Positions 32,888 through 42,157 are shown, numbered from the stretch's first letter. The stretch: DNA of 42,254 bases from Clostridium prolinivorans (GCF_004011155.1 NZ_RJWG01000015.1:1-42254); one strand, 5' to 3'. Notes: a model not told the origin generated them from the sequence alone. Program-made: numbers and translations.

Positions 32888-34345
32888 ATGAGTGAATTAT
32901 TAAAACGTGCTAACAAATATAAAGAGAGTAAAAAATGCGAAAATATAGATATATATAGACCTAATTTCCATTTTACACCTGTATGTGGATGGATAAACGA
33001 TCCCAATGGATTTATATATTACAATGGACAATATCATTTGTTCTATCAACATTATCCTTATGATACAATTTGGGGTCCAATGCATTGGGGCCATGCAGTA
33101 AGCGCGGATTTAATAAAATGGTATCATCTTCCAATAGCTATGGCTCCTGATGAAATTTACGATAAAGATGGATGCTTTTCAGGGAGTGCCATAGAAAAAG
33201 AGGGGAAACTTTATTTGATTTATACGGGACATGTACACCCAAATAATTATAAAAATTTAGTAAATCAAACTCAGTGTATTGCTTTTTCAAATGATGGAGT
33301 AAATTTTGACAAATATTCTAATAATCCGGTGATAAAAAATGAACTATTTACTGATGATATGTCTATAAGTGATTTTAGAGATCCACGAGTTATAAAAATT
33401 GATAATAAATATTTTTGCATTGTTGGTTCTAAAACAACACAGGGAATAGGTCAGTTGCTGCTTTTTGAATCGGAAGATTTGATTGAATGGAAATTTAAAT
33501 CAGTTATGTTAAAAGGTGATGAACGTTTTGGAAACATGTGGGAATGCCCAGATATGTTTCATTTGGACGATAAAGATGTAATTATTATTTCTCCAATTGC
33601 AATGAATTCTCAAGGAGAACGATATAAAAATGTAAGTAGTTCTATTTGGATGATTGGTACATTTAATTCTAGTGAAGGTAAATTTATTATGGAAAAATAC
33701 GGAGAAATAGATCATGGGTTAGATTTTTATGCTCCTCAGTCTACTATTTCACCAGATGGGAAAAGAATTATGATTGCTTGGATGGAAATATGGGGACATA
33801 CTATGCCAACACATGAAATGGGACTTAACTGGACAGGAGCAATGATACTTCCACGTGAATTATCAATTAAGAATAATGAATTAATTCAAAAACCAGTTAG
33901 CAGTATAGATAAATATTGTAAATTGGTTGAAGAAATTAAAGAATTAAGCGTAGATAATTTTAATAAAACTTTTAAGCTTAAAACTGCAATGCGAATAAAA
34001 TGTAAAATAAATATTACAGAAAATACAAAAATTAATATACAAGTATATCCTACAGATTCAGAAAACATTTTTTTAACATATAAAGATAATCAATTTACTC
34101 TTTATAGAAAAAATTCTTGTTATTTAAAAGATGATTATCGTAAAACGGATGTTTTAAACTTAAATAATTTGTTTGAAATAGATATTATATTAGACAATTC
34201 AGCACTTGAAATATTTTTAGATGGTGGTAGACGTGTATTGAGTGCAAGAGTTTATCCACAAAATACAGAATCATTAATGGAAATAAGTATTATAGGGAGT
34301 GCAAAAATTCATAAACTTGAATGTTTTTCAATAAAAGTACAGTGA
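32888..34345 (+). CDS. GH32 beta-fructosidase (sucrose or fructan hydrolase)
   Basis: A 485-residue glycoside hydrolase of family 32: five-bladed propeller followed by a beta-sandwich from about 350. Catalytic signatures are WINDPNG (residues 35-41, nucleophile Asp38), FRDP (163-166, transition-state Asp165) and WECPD (218-222, acid/base Glu219). No signal peptide is present, so it acts in the cytoplasm on imported sucrose or short fructans. Whether it takes phosphorylated or free substrate cannot be read; import by ABC transport favours the non-phosphorylated sugar. It is the last gene of the operon, and a strong terminator follows. The start follows GTGGAGGG. Confidence 0.9.
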   Translation: MSELLKRANKYKESKKCENIDIYRPNFHFTPVCGWINDPNGFIYYNGQYHLFYQHYPYDTIWGPMHWGHAVSADLIKWYHLPIAMAPDEIYDKDGCFSGSAIEKEGKLYLIYTGHVHPNNYKNLVNQTQCIAFSNDGVNFDKYSNNPVIKNELFTDDMSISDFRDPRVIKIDNKYFCIVGSKTTQGIGQLLLFESEDLIEWKFKSVMLKGDERFGNMWECPDMFHLDDKDVIIISPIAMNSQGERYKNVSSSIWMIGTFNSSEGKFIMEKYGEIDHGLDFYAPQSTISPDGKRIMIAWMEIWGHTMPTHEMGLNWTGAMILPRELSIKNNELIQKPVSSIDKYCKLVEEIKELSVDNFNKTFKLKTAMRIKCKINITENTKINIQVYPTDSENIFLTYKDNQFTLYRKNSCYLKDDYRKTDVLNLNNLFEIDIILDNSALEIFLDGGRRVLSARVYPQNTESLMEISIIGSAKIHKLECFSIKVQ

Positions 34346-34453
34346 AATTTTATATGATTATTAGAAAACTAACTAAAAATTTATAATATTATAAATTACT
34401 TTTTATAAATTACTTTATTTAAGAAAATAAAAAATATATAAAACGATAAAAAT

Positions 34454-34500
34454 AAAAGAAGTGTGAAGGTAATTATTAAAATTGCCTTCATACTTCTTTT
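34454..34500 (+). terminator. strong terminator after the GH32 operon
   Basis: The arm starting AAAAGAAGTGTGAAGG (34454-34469) pairs with the arm ending CCTTCATACTTCTTTT (34485-34500), with inner pairs extending the stem around a short loop, followed by AAAATTT. The remaining gap to 34690 is AT-rich with no gene seen; the promoter of the next regulator should lie there. Confidence 0.75.
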
Positions 34501-34690
34501 AAAATTTAAAGTCATAAATAAATTTATAATAATGGTATATAAATATAAATTTTTATATATTATAAACTTATTATCAAATAATAAATATTTTTATATTTAC
34601 ATTAAATTAATATATGGTTATAATAAAATACTAATAAATATGTTTTAAAATAAAATAACTGTTATATAAATTTTTAAAGGAGAGGTGATT

Positions 34691-35611
34691 ATGTCTAAAG
34701 AAATTGAGCTTAGTTTGGAAAAACCTGAAGAATTATATACTGTTGCTAAGGCTTTGGCATCAGAGATAAGAATAGAAATAATAAAACTTTTAAATTTTAA
34801 TTCATTAAATGTAAATGAAATTTCTGAATGTTTAGGAATACCTGCTTCAACAGCTGCAGTTAATGTTAAAATTTTAGAAGAAGCAGGGCTTATCCATACA
34901 GAACTTCAGCCAGGAACTAGAGGCTCTATGAAACTATGTAGTAGAAAAAGAGATTTTATACAAATTATATTAAAGTCTTCTAAGCCTTCAAGTGATAAGT
35001 CTTATTATATAAATATGCCTATAGGAAGTTATGTAGACTGTAAAGCATATCCAACTTGTGGTATTGTAACAGATAAAGGGTATTTAGGTGTAGAAGATGA
35101 TCCAAGAAGCTTTTATGATCCTTTAAGAATTAATGCACAGTTAATTTGGTTTCATAAAGGATATTTAGAATATAGATTTCCTAATACTGTTTTGGAAAAA
35201 GTTAAAGCTAAAATGATTGAGATATCAGTAGAAGTTTGTTCTGAAGCACCAAATTTTAGAAATGAGTGGCCTTCAGATATAACAATGTGGGTTAATGGAA
35301 TTGAATGTGGTACTTGGACTAGCCCAGGTGATTTTGGAGGGAGAAGAGGAAAATTAAATCCAATATGGTGGTCAGATGGATCAACGCAATTTGGAATGTT
35401 AAAAACATGGAGAATAACAAAAGAAGGGGCTTTTATAGATGGTAAAAAAGTTTCTAATATAAATATAAATAAATTAGATTTAGAAAAAAATGATTTTATT
35501 TCTGTTAGAATTGGAATTAAGGATGATGCGAAAAATATTGGTGGAATGAATTTGTTTGGAGATAATTTTGGAGATTACCCTCAGCATATAGTTATGAGAA
35601 TAGATTATTAA
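34691..35611 (+). CDS. ArsR-type HTH regulator with large C-terminal domain
   Basis: A 306-residue transcription factor, much longer than ordinary ArsR proteins. The winged helix-turn-helix is at about 15-90 (VAKALASEIRIEIIKLLNF, VNEISECLGIPASTAAVNVK, AGLIHTELQPGTRGSMK), and the C-terminal 200 residues (YINMPIGSYVDCKAYPTCGI, DITMWVNGIECGTWTSPGDF, WWSDGSTQFGMLKTWRI) look like a beta-sandwich sensor with several aromatic and cysteine residues, perhaps binding a carbohydrate. The layout matches COG4189-type regulators found beside glycosidase genes. It precedes the second importer and probably controls it. The start at 34691 has AAAGGAGAGG upstream. Confidence 0.75.
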   Translation: MSKEIELSLEKPEELYTVAKALASEIRIEIIKLLNFNSLNVNEISECLGIPASTAAVNVKILEEAGLIHTELQPGTRGSMKLCSRKRDFIQIILKSSKPSSDKSYYINMPIGSYVDCKAYPTCGIVTDKGYLGVEDDPRSFYDPLRINAQLIWFHKGYLEYRFPNTVLEKVKAKMIEISVEVCSEAPNFRNEWPSDITMWVNGIECGTWTSPGDFGGRRGKLNPIWWSDGSTQFGMLKTWRITKEGAFIDGKKVSNININKLDLEKNDFISVRIGIKDDAKNIGGMNLFGDNFGDYPQHIVMRIDY

Positions 35612-35660
35612 AATAATTTATTTATCATAAATAAAAAACTAATATTGAATTTTAACTATG

Positions 35661-35699
35661 TTTATCAAGGATAAAATTTTTGCTTTAATCCTTGATAAA
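35661..35699 (+). terminator. terminator after the ArsR-type regulator
   Basis: TTTATCAAGGAT (35661-35672) pairs perfectly with ATCCTTGATAAA (35688-35699) around a 15-nt loop, followed by TTTATTTTATT. It separates the regulator from the next operon. Confidence 0.75.
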
Positions 35700-35803
35700 T
35701 TTATTTTATTAAGTAATTATTATATGAATATAGTTTAGGTTAAAATTATATTGATTGTTAAATTCAACATTAATAAAAATTTTTATAAAAATTAAAAAAT
35801 ATA

Positions 35804-35832
35804 TTGACATATAGAAAACGTTTTTTTATAAT
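35804..35832 (+). promoter_or_regulatory. consensus promoter with a cre-like site in the spacer
   Basis: TTGACA (35804-35809) and TATAAT (35827-35832) are separated by exactly 17 nt, a full consensus sigma-A promoter. The spacer holds AGAAAACGTTTTTT (about 35813-35826), a near-palindrome of the cre/LacI-family type centred on CG, so CcpA or another LacI-family repressor would block the promoter directly. The transcript would have a leader of about 200 nt before the importer gene at 36040. Confidence 0.65.
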
Positions 35833-35863
35833 TAAATTAAACAAAAAAAATGTAATAAAACAT

Positions 35864-35930
35864 AAAATTTGTTTTAAAAATAAACAAATTTTATTTTCCC
35901 AAAATAAACAAAAAAATTGTTTTAAAACAA
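35864..35930. repeat. palindromic elements in the leader of the second importer operon
   Basis: Two dyads lie downstream of the promoter. AAAATTTGTTT (35864-35874) pairs with AAACAAATTTT (35882-35892), and TTGTTTTAAAACAA (35917-35930) is a perfect 14-nt palindrome. Both carry TTGTTT half-sites and are candidates for binding by the upstream ArsR-type regulator. AT-rich composition makes chance dyads possible. Confidence 0.45.
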
Positions 35931-36039
35931 AAAGTATAATAATAATTTCTTTTAACTCAATTATTAAATAGTGATGTTAATTGCATTAAAAGTGCAATTG
36001 ATATAAATAATTTATTAATAAAACGGGGGGAAATATAAT

Positions 36040-37317
36040 ATGAATTACAAAAAAATATTAAGTTTAGCTTTAACAGCTGCTATGACTGTTGGACTGGCAG
36101 CATGCAGTCCTAAAAAACCTGATACAAGTAAAAATAATACTACATCAGATGGAAGAATAAAAATAAGATTTATAAATGGATTTACTGGTGGCGACGGTGA
36201 ATACATGAAAAAAATTACGGACGGGTTTAATAAATCGCAAAATAAATATTTTGTTGAAGAACTTCAGGAAAAAGATCATTATACGAAGTTTAAGGCAGAT
36301 AATTTTGATTTAGTAGTTATGCATGTTAACAATTTAACTACTTATGTAAAAGATGGTTCTTTAAGAGAAATGAACGATATATATGATAAAGCTGGAATAA
36401 AAATAGGAGATTTTCATCCAATAGCAGAAAAGCTTGTAACAAGAGATGGTAAATTGTATGCAATTCCTTTAGATATACATCCGTTGACAATGTTTTATAA
36501 TAAAAAACTTATAAGTAAAGCACCTGAAAATTATGAAGATTTAATAAAAATAAATCAAGAACTTCAATCTAAAGATAAAAATTTATATGCACTAGGAGTT
36601 CCTAATTCAGGATTAGTAGAGTTTTACATGCTCACTATAGCTGCTCAAGACGGAATAAAATTGGATAAAGATGGATATTTAAATTTTGCTCAACCTGAAT
36701 ATGCGAAATCATTAATGAAATTTCATGATATGATTTGGAAAGATAAAATTTCACCAGAAGGATTAGGATTAGATGGAGAATTTCAATCATTTATGAAAGA
36801 AAGTAAAGAAAATGCAGCAGTTCAAACAGCAATCGCATTAACAGGTCCTTGGTTTTATGGAGCAGCAAAAGAAAAATATGGTGATGATTTAGGAATAGGA
36901 ACAATACCTGTATTAGGGCAAAAGAAAGCTGTTTATGGAAATGGACATACAATAGCAGTTTCTAAAACAGTAACAGATGATAAAAAAATTGAGGCAATTG
37001 CTGAATTCTTTAAATATATGTATAAACCAGAGAATTTAATAAATTGGGCAGATGCAGGACAGGCTCCACTTCACAAAGCAACTATGGAACTTGTTAATAA
37101 AAATAAAGATAAATATCAATTGGCATATTATAATCAACAACAATTTGATACTTTTGTTCAAGCTCCAGATGTATACCAATTTGGGGAACAAATTAGATAT
37201 ATGAATGAAACAGTATTTAATAAACTAGTTTCAACAAAAAATTTAACTGAAGATGAATTAATGATAGAACTAAAAAATGCTACAGAATTAGCAAAACAAG
37301 TAAGTGGTATTAAATAA
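36040..37317 (+). CDS. sugar ABC transporter substrate-binding lipoprotein
   Basis: A 425-residue binding protein with lipoprotein signal ILSLALTAAMTVGLAA-C near residue 22. Motifs typical of family 1 solute-binding proteins include INGFTGGDGEYMKKITDGFN, DLVVMHVNNLTTYV, GKLYAIPLDIHPLTMFYNKKL and LTGPWFYGAAKEKYGDD. The neighbouring GH2 and GH43 enzymes suggest a hemicellulose- or pectin-derived oligosaccharide (arabinose or galactose containing) as ligand. The start follows AACGGGGGGAAA with good spacing. A large palindrome downstream separates it from the permease genes. Confidence 0.85.
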   Translation: MNYKKILSLALTAAMTVGLAACSPKKPDTSKNNTTSDGRIKIRFINGFTGGDGEYMKKITDGFNKSQNKYFVEELQEKDHYTKFKADNFDLVVMHVNNLTTYVKDGSLREMNDIYDKAGIKIGDFHPIAEKLVTRDGKLYAIPLDIHPLTMFYNKKLISKAPENYEDLIKINQELQSKDKNLYALGVPNSGLVEFYMLTIAAQDGIKLDKDGYLNFAQPEYAKSLMKFHDMIWKDKISPEGLGLDGEFQSFMKESKENAAVQTAIALTGPWFYGAAKEKYGDDLGIGTIPVLGQKKAVYGNGHTIAVSKTVTDDKKIEAIAEFFKYMYKPENLINWADAGQAPLHKATMELVNKNKDKYQLAYYNQQQFDTFVQAPDVYQFGEQIRYMNETVFNKLVSTKNLTEDELMIELKNATELAKQVSGIK

Positions 37318-37327
37318 ATTTAATTAT

Positions 37328-37365
37328 AATATACGTGAATTAATATAAATTAATTCACGTATATT
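37328..37365. repeat. perfect 17-bp hairpin between lipoprotein and permease genes
   Basis: AATATACGTGAATTAAT (37328-37344) is repeated exactly in reverse complement at 37349-37365 with a 4-nt loop, followed by ATATATTTTTAG. As in the first sugar operon, the hairpin stands after the binding-protein gene, where it would cause partial termination or 3' protection. Confidence 0.7.
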
Positions 37366-37408
37366 ATATATTTTTAGCTGTTAAATTTTTATAGAAGGAA
37401 GTGACAAT

Positions 37409-38305
37409 ATGAGAATTAGTAAATTTAAATCAATACTTTTCTTACTGCCATTTTTATTATGTTTTATAATATTTTGGTTGATACCCATAATATTTGGCAT
37501 ATGGATAAGTCTTAATAATTGGAATCTTTCAACAGGAATTCATAGATTTATAGGACTAAAAAATTATATAGATATTTTTACATCTGGTAATATGTATAAT
37601 GCATTTTTTATGAAAGCTTTAAAAAATGTACTAATATTTGTTCTTATTAGTGTACCACCGCTTGTAATAGTTGCTTTATGTTTAGCTTTAATAGTAGACA
37701 ATTTACCTAATAAATTAAAACCTGTATTTAGAACAATATTTTTTATATCTTATTCTGTTTCTGTAACTGCAGTAGCTTCAATATTTTTATGGTTATTTAA
37801 TGGAAATGGAGGATTTATAAATAACATTCTTATAAATTTAGGGATAATATCTTCACCAATTAATTGGCTAAATAAACAGCCTTATGCTTGGATTGCTTTA
37901 GTTATTACAACAATATGGTGGACAATAGGTTATAATATGATGTTGTTTATAAATTCCTTAAATGATATAGATCAATCACTATATGAGGCAGCTTCTTTAG
38001 ATGGAGCTAATTTTTGGTATAAATTTAAAAGCATTATATATCCATCTATTAAAAATGTATTAGTTTTTGTAATTTTAACAACAACTATTGCTTCTTTTAA
38101 TCTATATGGTCAAGCAAAATTAATTACTGCAGGTGGGCCTTCACAAAGCACAACTACATTGATTATGAATATTGAAAAAACTGTATTTGGGTTAAATCAG
38201 CTAGGAGCTGGTTCGGCTATGGCTATATTGATGGGAATAATTATAATGTTAATATCTTTTTTGCAGATGATTATAACACGTGAAAAAGATGAAATTAGGA
38301 GGTAA
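37409..38305 (+). CDS. sugar ABC transporter permease, MalF type
   Basis: A 298-residue permease with six membrane segments. It begins with the hydrophobic segment SILFLLPFLLCFIIFWLIPI and holds the ATPase-docking EAA loop EAASLDGANFWYKFKSIIYP at about 195-214. It partners the gene at 38311. The start follows AGAAGGAAGTG. As in the other locus, no ATPase is encoded nearby. Confidence 0.85.
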   Translation: MRISKFKSILFLLPFLLCFIIFWLIPIIFGIWISLNNWNLSTGIHRFIGLKNYIDIFTSGNMYNAFFMKALKNVLIFVLISVPPLVIVALCLALIVDNLPNKLKPVFRTIFFISYSVSVTAVASIFLWLFNGNGGFINNILINLGIISSPINWLNKQPYAWIALVITTIWWTIGYNMMLFINSLNDIDQSLYEAASLDGANFWYKFKSIIYPSIKNVLVFVILTTTIASFNLYGQAKLITAGGPSQSTTTLIMNIEKTVFGLNQLGAGSAMAILMGIIIMLISFLQMIITREKDEIRR

Positions 38306-38310
38306 GGATA

Positions 38311-39141
38311 ATGAAGAGTAAAAAAATAAGTACTGTAATATTAGTTTTGATAGCAATAATATTAGCTACATTATTTATGTTACCATTAATATGGATGATT
38401 TTAACATCTTTTAAAACTCTTTCAGAGTCTATGGCTTCTGCAAACTTACTTCCTAAAATATGGACATTTGAAAATTATAAAAGTATTTTTTCTGCTACAA
38501 CAGAAGCACCAATTATTCAATGGCTTATCAATACAGCTATTGTAACAGTAATAGGGACATTATTTACAATATTTATAGATATTTTAGCAGCGTATGCATT
38601 AGCGCGATTAAATGTACCTTTTAAAAGTTTCTTTTTAACAATTATTATTGCAGCTATGGCTGTACCTGGAATTGTTACATTATTTCCTTCTTACTATATT
38701 TTTAAAACATTTAAATTATTAAATTCTTATATACCATTAACACTTCCTTATACTGCAAATGTAATAGGAGTATATCTAATTTATAATTTTTTAATAGGTT
38801 TTCCCAAAGAATTAGAAGAAGCAGCATCTATAGATGGAGCTTCATATATAGATATTCTAATAAAAGTGGTTTATCCATCAATTAAACCTGTAGTAATGAC
38901 ATTAGGTGTTATTACTTTTCTTGGAATATATAATGATTATCTGTGGCCTTCATTGGTTGTAAGTAATAATGAAATGAAGACAATAACCACAGGTCTTGCA
39001 GGACTTATACAAGGAGCAAATTTTGTAAATCCAGCAAAAATGATGGCATCAACAGTAATTGCTGTATTGCCAGCAATAGCAATATTTTTAGTAGTTAATA
39101 AATATATAGTTAAAGGTATAACTAATACAGGAATAAAGTAG
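38311..39141 (+). CDS. sugar ABC transporter permease, MalG type
   Basis: A 276-residue permease with six membrane segments, beginning 5 nt after the previous gene, with AGGAGG inside the end of that gene. FMLPLIWMILTSFKTLSESM is the usual opening of this branch; the EAA loop is EEAASIDGASYIDILIKVVY (about 170-189); the tail is KYIVKGITNTGIK. Forms the channel with the 37409 product. Confidence 0.85.
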   Translation: MKSKKISTVILVLIAIILATLFMLPLIWMILTSFKTLSESMASANLLPKIWTFENYKSIFSATTEAPIIQWLINTAIVTVIGTLFTIFIDILAAYALARLNVPFKSFFLTIIIAAMAVPGIVTLFPSYYIFKTFKLLNSYIPLTLPYTANVIGVYLIYNFLIGFPKELEEAASIDGASYIDILIKVVYPSIKPVVMTLGVITFLGIYNDYLWPSLVVSNNEMKTITTGLAGLIQGANFVNPAKMMASTVIAVLPAIAIFLVVNKYIVKGITNTGIK

Positions 39142-39156
39142 GAGTTGATTATAGCA

Positions 39157-40908
39157 ATGTATAGAAAAGAATATCCAAGACCAAATTTTGTTAGAAAAGA
39201 ATGGTTAAATCTTAATGGTGAATGGGATTTTAGATTTGAGAATGAAGATTGGCAAAAAATAAATGTTCCTTTTGCTTATCAATCTAAATTAAGCGGTATA
39301 AATGATAATAAGCCATGTAATATGGTTTGGTATAAAAGAAAATTTAAAATACCATATAATTGGAAAGATAAATCTATAATAATAAATTTTGGTGCAGTTG
39401 ATTACCATTGTAAGGTTTATGTAAATGAAAAAATGGTTGGAGAACACATAGGAGGGCATACAAGTTTTTCATTTGATATAACTAAAAATTTAAATTGGAA
39501 TGAAGAAGAATTAATTGTAGAAGTTTATGATCCATGGGATGATGAGACAATTCCAAGAGGGAAACAATATTGGATTGAAAATCCAAGCAGTATTTGGTAT
39601 AAAAGAACAACAGGAATTTGGCAAACTGTTTGGATAGAACCAATAAATTTTATAAATTTAAAATATGTTAAATTTACGCCAGATATTGATAAAGGAGAAG
39701 TTTGTATAGAATTTGAAGTGCCTAGGATTGAAAAAGATTTAGAAGCAGAGATTACGATAAGTTTTAAAGGACAACTTGTAGTAAAAGATACTATAAATAT
39801 AATAGAAAAATATAATAAAAGAAGTATAGATTTATTTAATAAGAAAATATTTAGGACATTTAATCATGGCTCTGGGTGGTGTTGGACACCTGAAAATCCA
39901 AATTTATTTGATGTAAAAATAAAACTTATAAAAGATGATGAAACTTTAGATGAAGTATATACTTATTTTGGAATGAGAAAAATTCATACAGAAAAAGGTA
40001 TTGTATATTTAAACAATAGACCATATTATCAAAAACTTGTATTAGATCAAGGTTATTGGCCAGAAGGATTGTTAACTGCTCCTTATGATGAAGATTTTAA
40101 AAAAGATATAGAACTTGCAAAAAAAATGGGATTTAATGGGTGTAGAAAACATCAAAAAGTTGAAGATCCAAGATTTTTATATTGGGCAGATAAGCTAGGA
40201 TTTATTGTTTGGGGTGAAATGCCAAGTAATGCAGAATATAGTTCAGTAGCAGTTGAAAGATTAATAAAAGAATGGATTGAGGTTATAAATAGAGATTATA
40301 ATCATCCGTGTATAGTTGCATGGGTACCTTTAAATGAAAGTTGGGGTATTCCTAGAGTAGGAAGAGATGAGATGGAACAGCATCATTCACTTACAATGTA
40401 TCATCTTACTCATTCTTTAGATAAAACAAGACTTGTAATATCAAATGATGGATGGGAGCTAACAAAAACAGATATTTGTGCTATTCACAATTATAATCAT
40501 GGTTCAAAATATGAAAATGAAAAATATCAATATTATTTAAAGTCATTACAAAATAAAGAAAATATATTAGTTTCACAACCAGCAGGAAGAAGAATATATG
40601 CTAACGGTTTTAAAAATGAAGGAGAACCTATTATGCTTACTGAATTTGGAGGAATTGCTTTTGATAAAAAACATCCACAAGGCTGGGGATACACGTCTGT
40701 ATCAAGCGAAGAAGAATTTTTAGAAGATTATGAAAGAATAATAGATGCAATATATAATTCTGATATTATATTTGGATTTTGTTATACACAACTTACTGAT
40801 GTAGAGCAAGAAGTAAATGGGCTGTTAACTTATGATAGAAAACCAAAATGTAAATTGGAAGAAATAAAAAGAATTAATGAAAAATATAGACATAATATTG
40901 TATATTAA
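39157..40908 (+). CDS. GH2 glycoside hydrolase
   Basis: A 583-residue family 2 glycosidase lacking a signal peptide. Residues 1-160 are the sugar-binding jelly roll (LNLNGEWDFRFENEDWQKIN), 165-275 the immunoglobulin-like domain, and 280-583 the TIM barrel. Catalytic residues are the acid/base Glu394 in PLNESWGIP and the nucleophile Glu496 in LTEFGGIAF. At 583 residues it is of the short form, like beta-glucuronidases and small beta-galactosidases or arabinosidases; exact specificity is unresolved. ATG 39157 is used; the TTG at 39145 is directly against AGGAG. It acts in the cytoplasm on sugars imported by the preceding transporter. Confidence 0.85.
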   Translation: MYRKEYPRPNFVRKEWLNLNGEWDFRFENEDWQKINVPFAYQSKLSGINDNKPCNMVWYKRKFKIPYNWKDKSIIINFGAVDYHCKVYVNEKMVGEHIGGHTSFSFDITKNLNWNEEELIVEVYDPWDDETIPRGKQYWIENPSSIWYKRTTGIWQTVWIEPINFINLKYVKFTPDIDKGEVCIEFEVPRIEKDLEAEITISFKGQLVVKDTINIIEKYNKRSIDLFNKKIFRTFNHGSGWCWTPENPNLFDVKIKLIKDDETLDEVYTYFGMRKIHTEKGIVYLNNRPYYQKLVLDQGYWPEGLLTAPYDEDFKKDIELAKKMGFNGCRKHQKVEDPRFLYWADKLGFIVWGEMPSNAEYSSVAVERLIKEWIEVINRDYNHPCIVAWVPLNESWGIPRVGRDEMEQHHSLTMYHLTHSLDKTRLVISNDGWELTKTDICAIHNYNHGSKYENEKYQYYLKSLQNKENILVSQPAGRRIYANGFKNEGEPIMLTEFGGIAFDKKHPQGWGYTSVSSEEEFLEDYERIIDAIYNSDIIFGFCYTQLTDVEQEVNGLLTYDRKPKCKLEEIKRINEKYRHNIVY

Positions 40909-40920
40909 AAGGTGAAAAAT

Positions 40921-41844
40921 ATGAAAATTGGAGCAAGAAAAATAAAAAATATAAAAACAGAAGATATTCATATTAGAGATGCTTTTGTATATGCAGATCA
41001 TGAGAGAAAAAAATATTTTCTTTTTGGAACTACTTTTGCTGATGGTATAGGAGATATAGATCCATATTTTGAGGTTTATATAGGAGAAGATTTAAAAAAC
41101 TGGAGTGGTCCATATGTTGCTTTTAGCCCTCCAAAAGGGTTTTGGGGAGTTAGAAACTATTGGGCACCAGAAGTTCATAAATATAAAGATAAATACTACA
41201 TGTTTGCATCTTTTAAAGGTGGAATTGGTGAAAATAGAGGAACAGGAATATTGATTGCAGATAAACCAGAAGGACCATATTATCCATACAGTAATGGTGC
41301 CGTTACATTAAAAAATGCAGAATGTTTAGATGGAACTTTATATGTTGACAGTAATAATCAGCCTTGGATTATATTTTCTCATGAATGGACAGAAACTTTT
41401 AATGGTAAAATTAAAGCTCTTAAATTGACTGAGGATTTAAAAGAAGCAAAAAATCAAGAAGCTTATGAAATTTTGGATGCTTCAAAGATGAAATGGATAA
41501 GACTATTTAATGATGATAGAATAGAAAAACAAGGTTATTTAACTGATGCGCCATATATATATAAGACTAAAAAAGGAACATTACTTTTGCTTTGGTCAAG
41601 TTATTCTATAAAAGGATATAGTGAAAATGGATTAGGAGGCTATACAGTTGCTATTGCTCGTTCAGAAAATGGGATGATTGAAAGTAAATGGACAAATGAC
41701 GATAAATTATTACTTGATTGTAATGCAGGTCATCCTAGTTTATTTGTAGATTTTAAAGGAAATTTAAGGTTATGTGTTCATAGTCCTGATACTCCTCATG
41801 GCAAGGAAAGAGCTAAGTTTTTTTACATTAAAAGAAGAAAATGA
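40921..41844 (+). CDS. GH43-like glycoside hydrolase
   Basis: A 307-residue five-bladed propeller enzyme of the GH43 type, without a signal peptide. Asp20 in IRDAFVYAD fits the catalytic base, WAPEVHKYKDKYYMFAS is the conserved blade motif, and Asp137 in CLDGTLYVD fits the pKa-modulating residue. At the place usually holding the acid Glu (EGP) it has TDAP (208-211), which places an Asp there; some GH43 subfamilies have TDGP. Likely removes arabinofuranose or xylose from imported oligosaccharides together with GH2. ATG 40921 is used with AAAAGGTG upstream. A terminator follows. Confidence 0.75.
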   Translation: MKIGARKIKNIKTEDIHIRDAFVYADHERKKYFLFGTTFADGIGDIDPYFEVYIGEDLKNWSGPYVAFSPPKGFWGVRNYWAPEVHKYKDKYYMFASFKGGIGENRGTGILIADKPEGPYYPYSNGAVTLKNAECLDGTLYVDSNNQPWIIFSHEWTETFNGKIKALKLTEDLKEAKNQEAYEILDASKMKWIRLFNDDRIEKQGYLTDAPYIYKTKKGTLLLLWSSYSIKGYSENGLGGYTVAIARSENGMIESKWTNDDKLLLDCNAGHPSLFVDFKGNLRLCVHSPDTPHGKERAKFFYIKRRK

Positions 41845-41908
41845 TACATTAAAAGTTATTGATTAAAATATATACTTATATTAGCATATAAAAAGTAACT
41901 TTAAATTT

Positions 41909-41942
41909 AAGCCTATGTTATATACTTAACATAGGCTTTTTT
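41909..41942 (+). terminator. terminator after the GH43 gene
   Basis: AAGCCTATGTTA (41909-41920) pairs perfectly with TAACATAGGCTT (41927-41938) around a 6-nt loop, followed by TTTT. The rest of the gap to 42157 has no gene; a purine-rich GTGGAGGG lies near 42071 without a start codon behind it. Confidence 0.75.
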
Positions 41943-42157
41943 ATGACTAAAAAATCATTTAAAAATTTAAAAACTTAAATTTTTAAATAACATTTTAAAA
42001 TTAGTTGAAAAAGTTACACCATTATAGTAAAATAAAATTATTGATAAATGAAAACAATTTCGGTTAGAATGTGGAGGGATAAATTTAAAAAAATTAAAGT
42101 AAAAATAGAAAATAAAGAGCTAAATTTATTAAAAATATAAATTAGGAGATGTTTATA

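Noticed and set aside
34463-34648. 61-codon open frame on the plus strand, Lys/Ile/Tyr-rich
   Set aside because: It starts inside the terminator stem of the GH32 operon and consists of AT-biased codons only; it is a chance frame.
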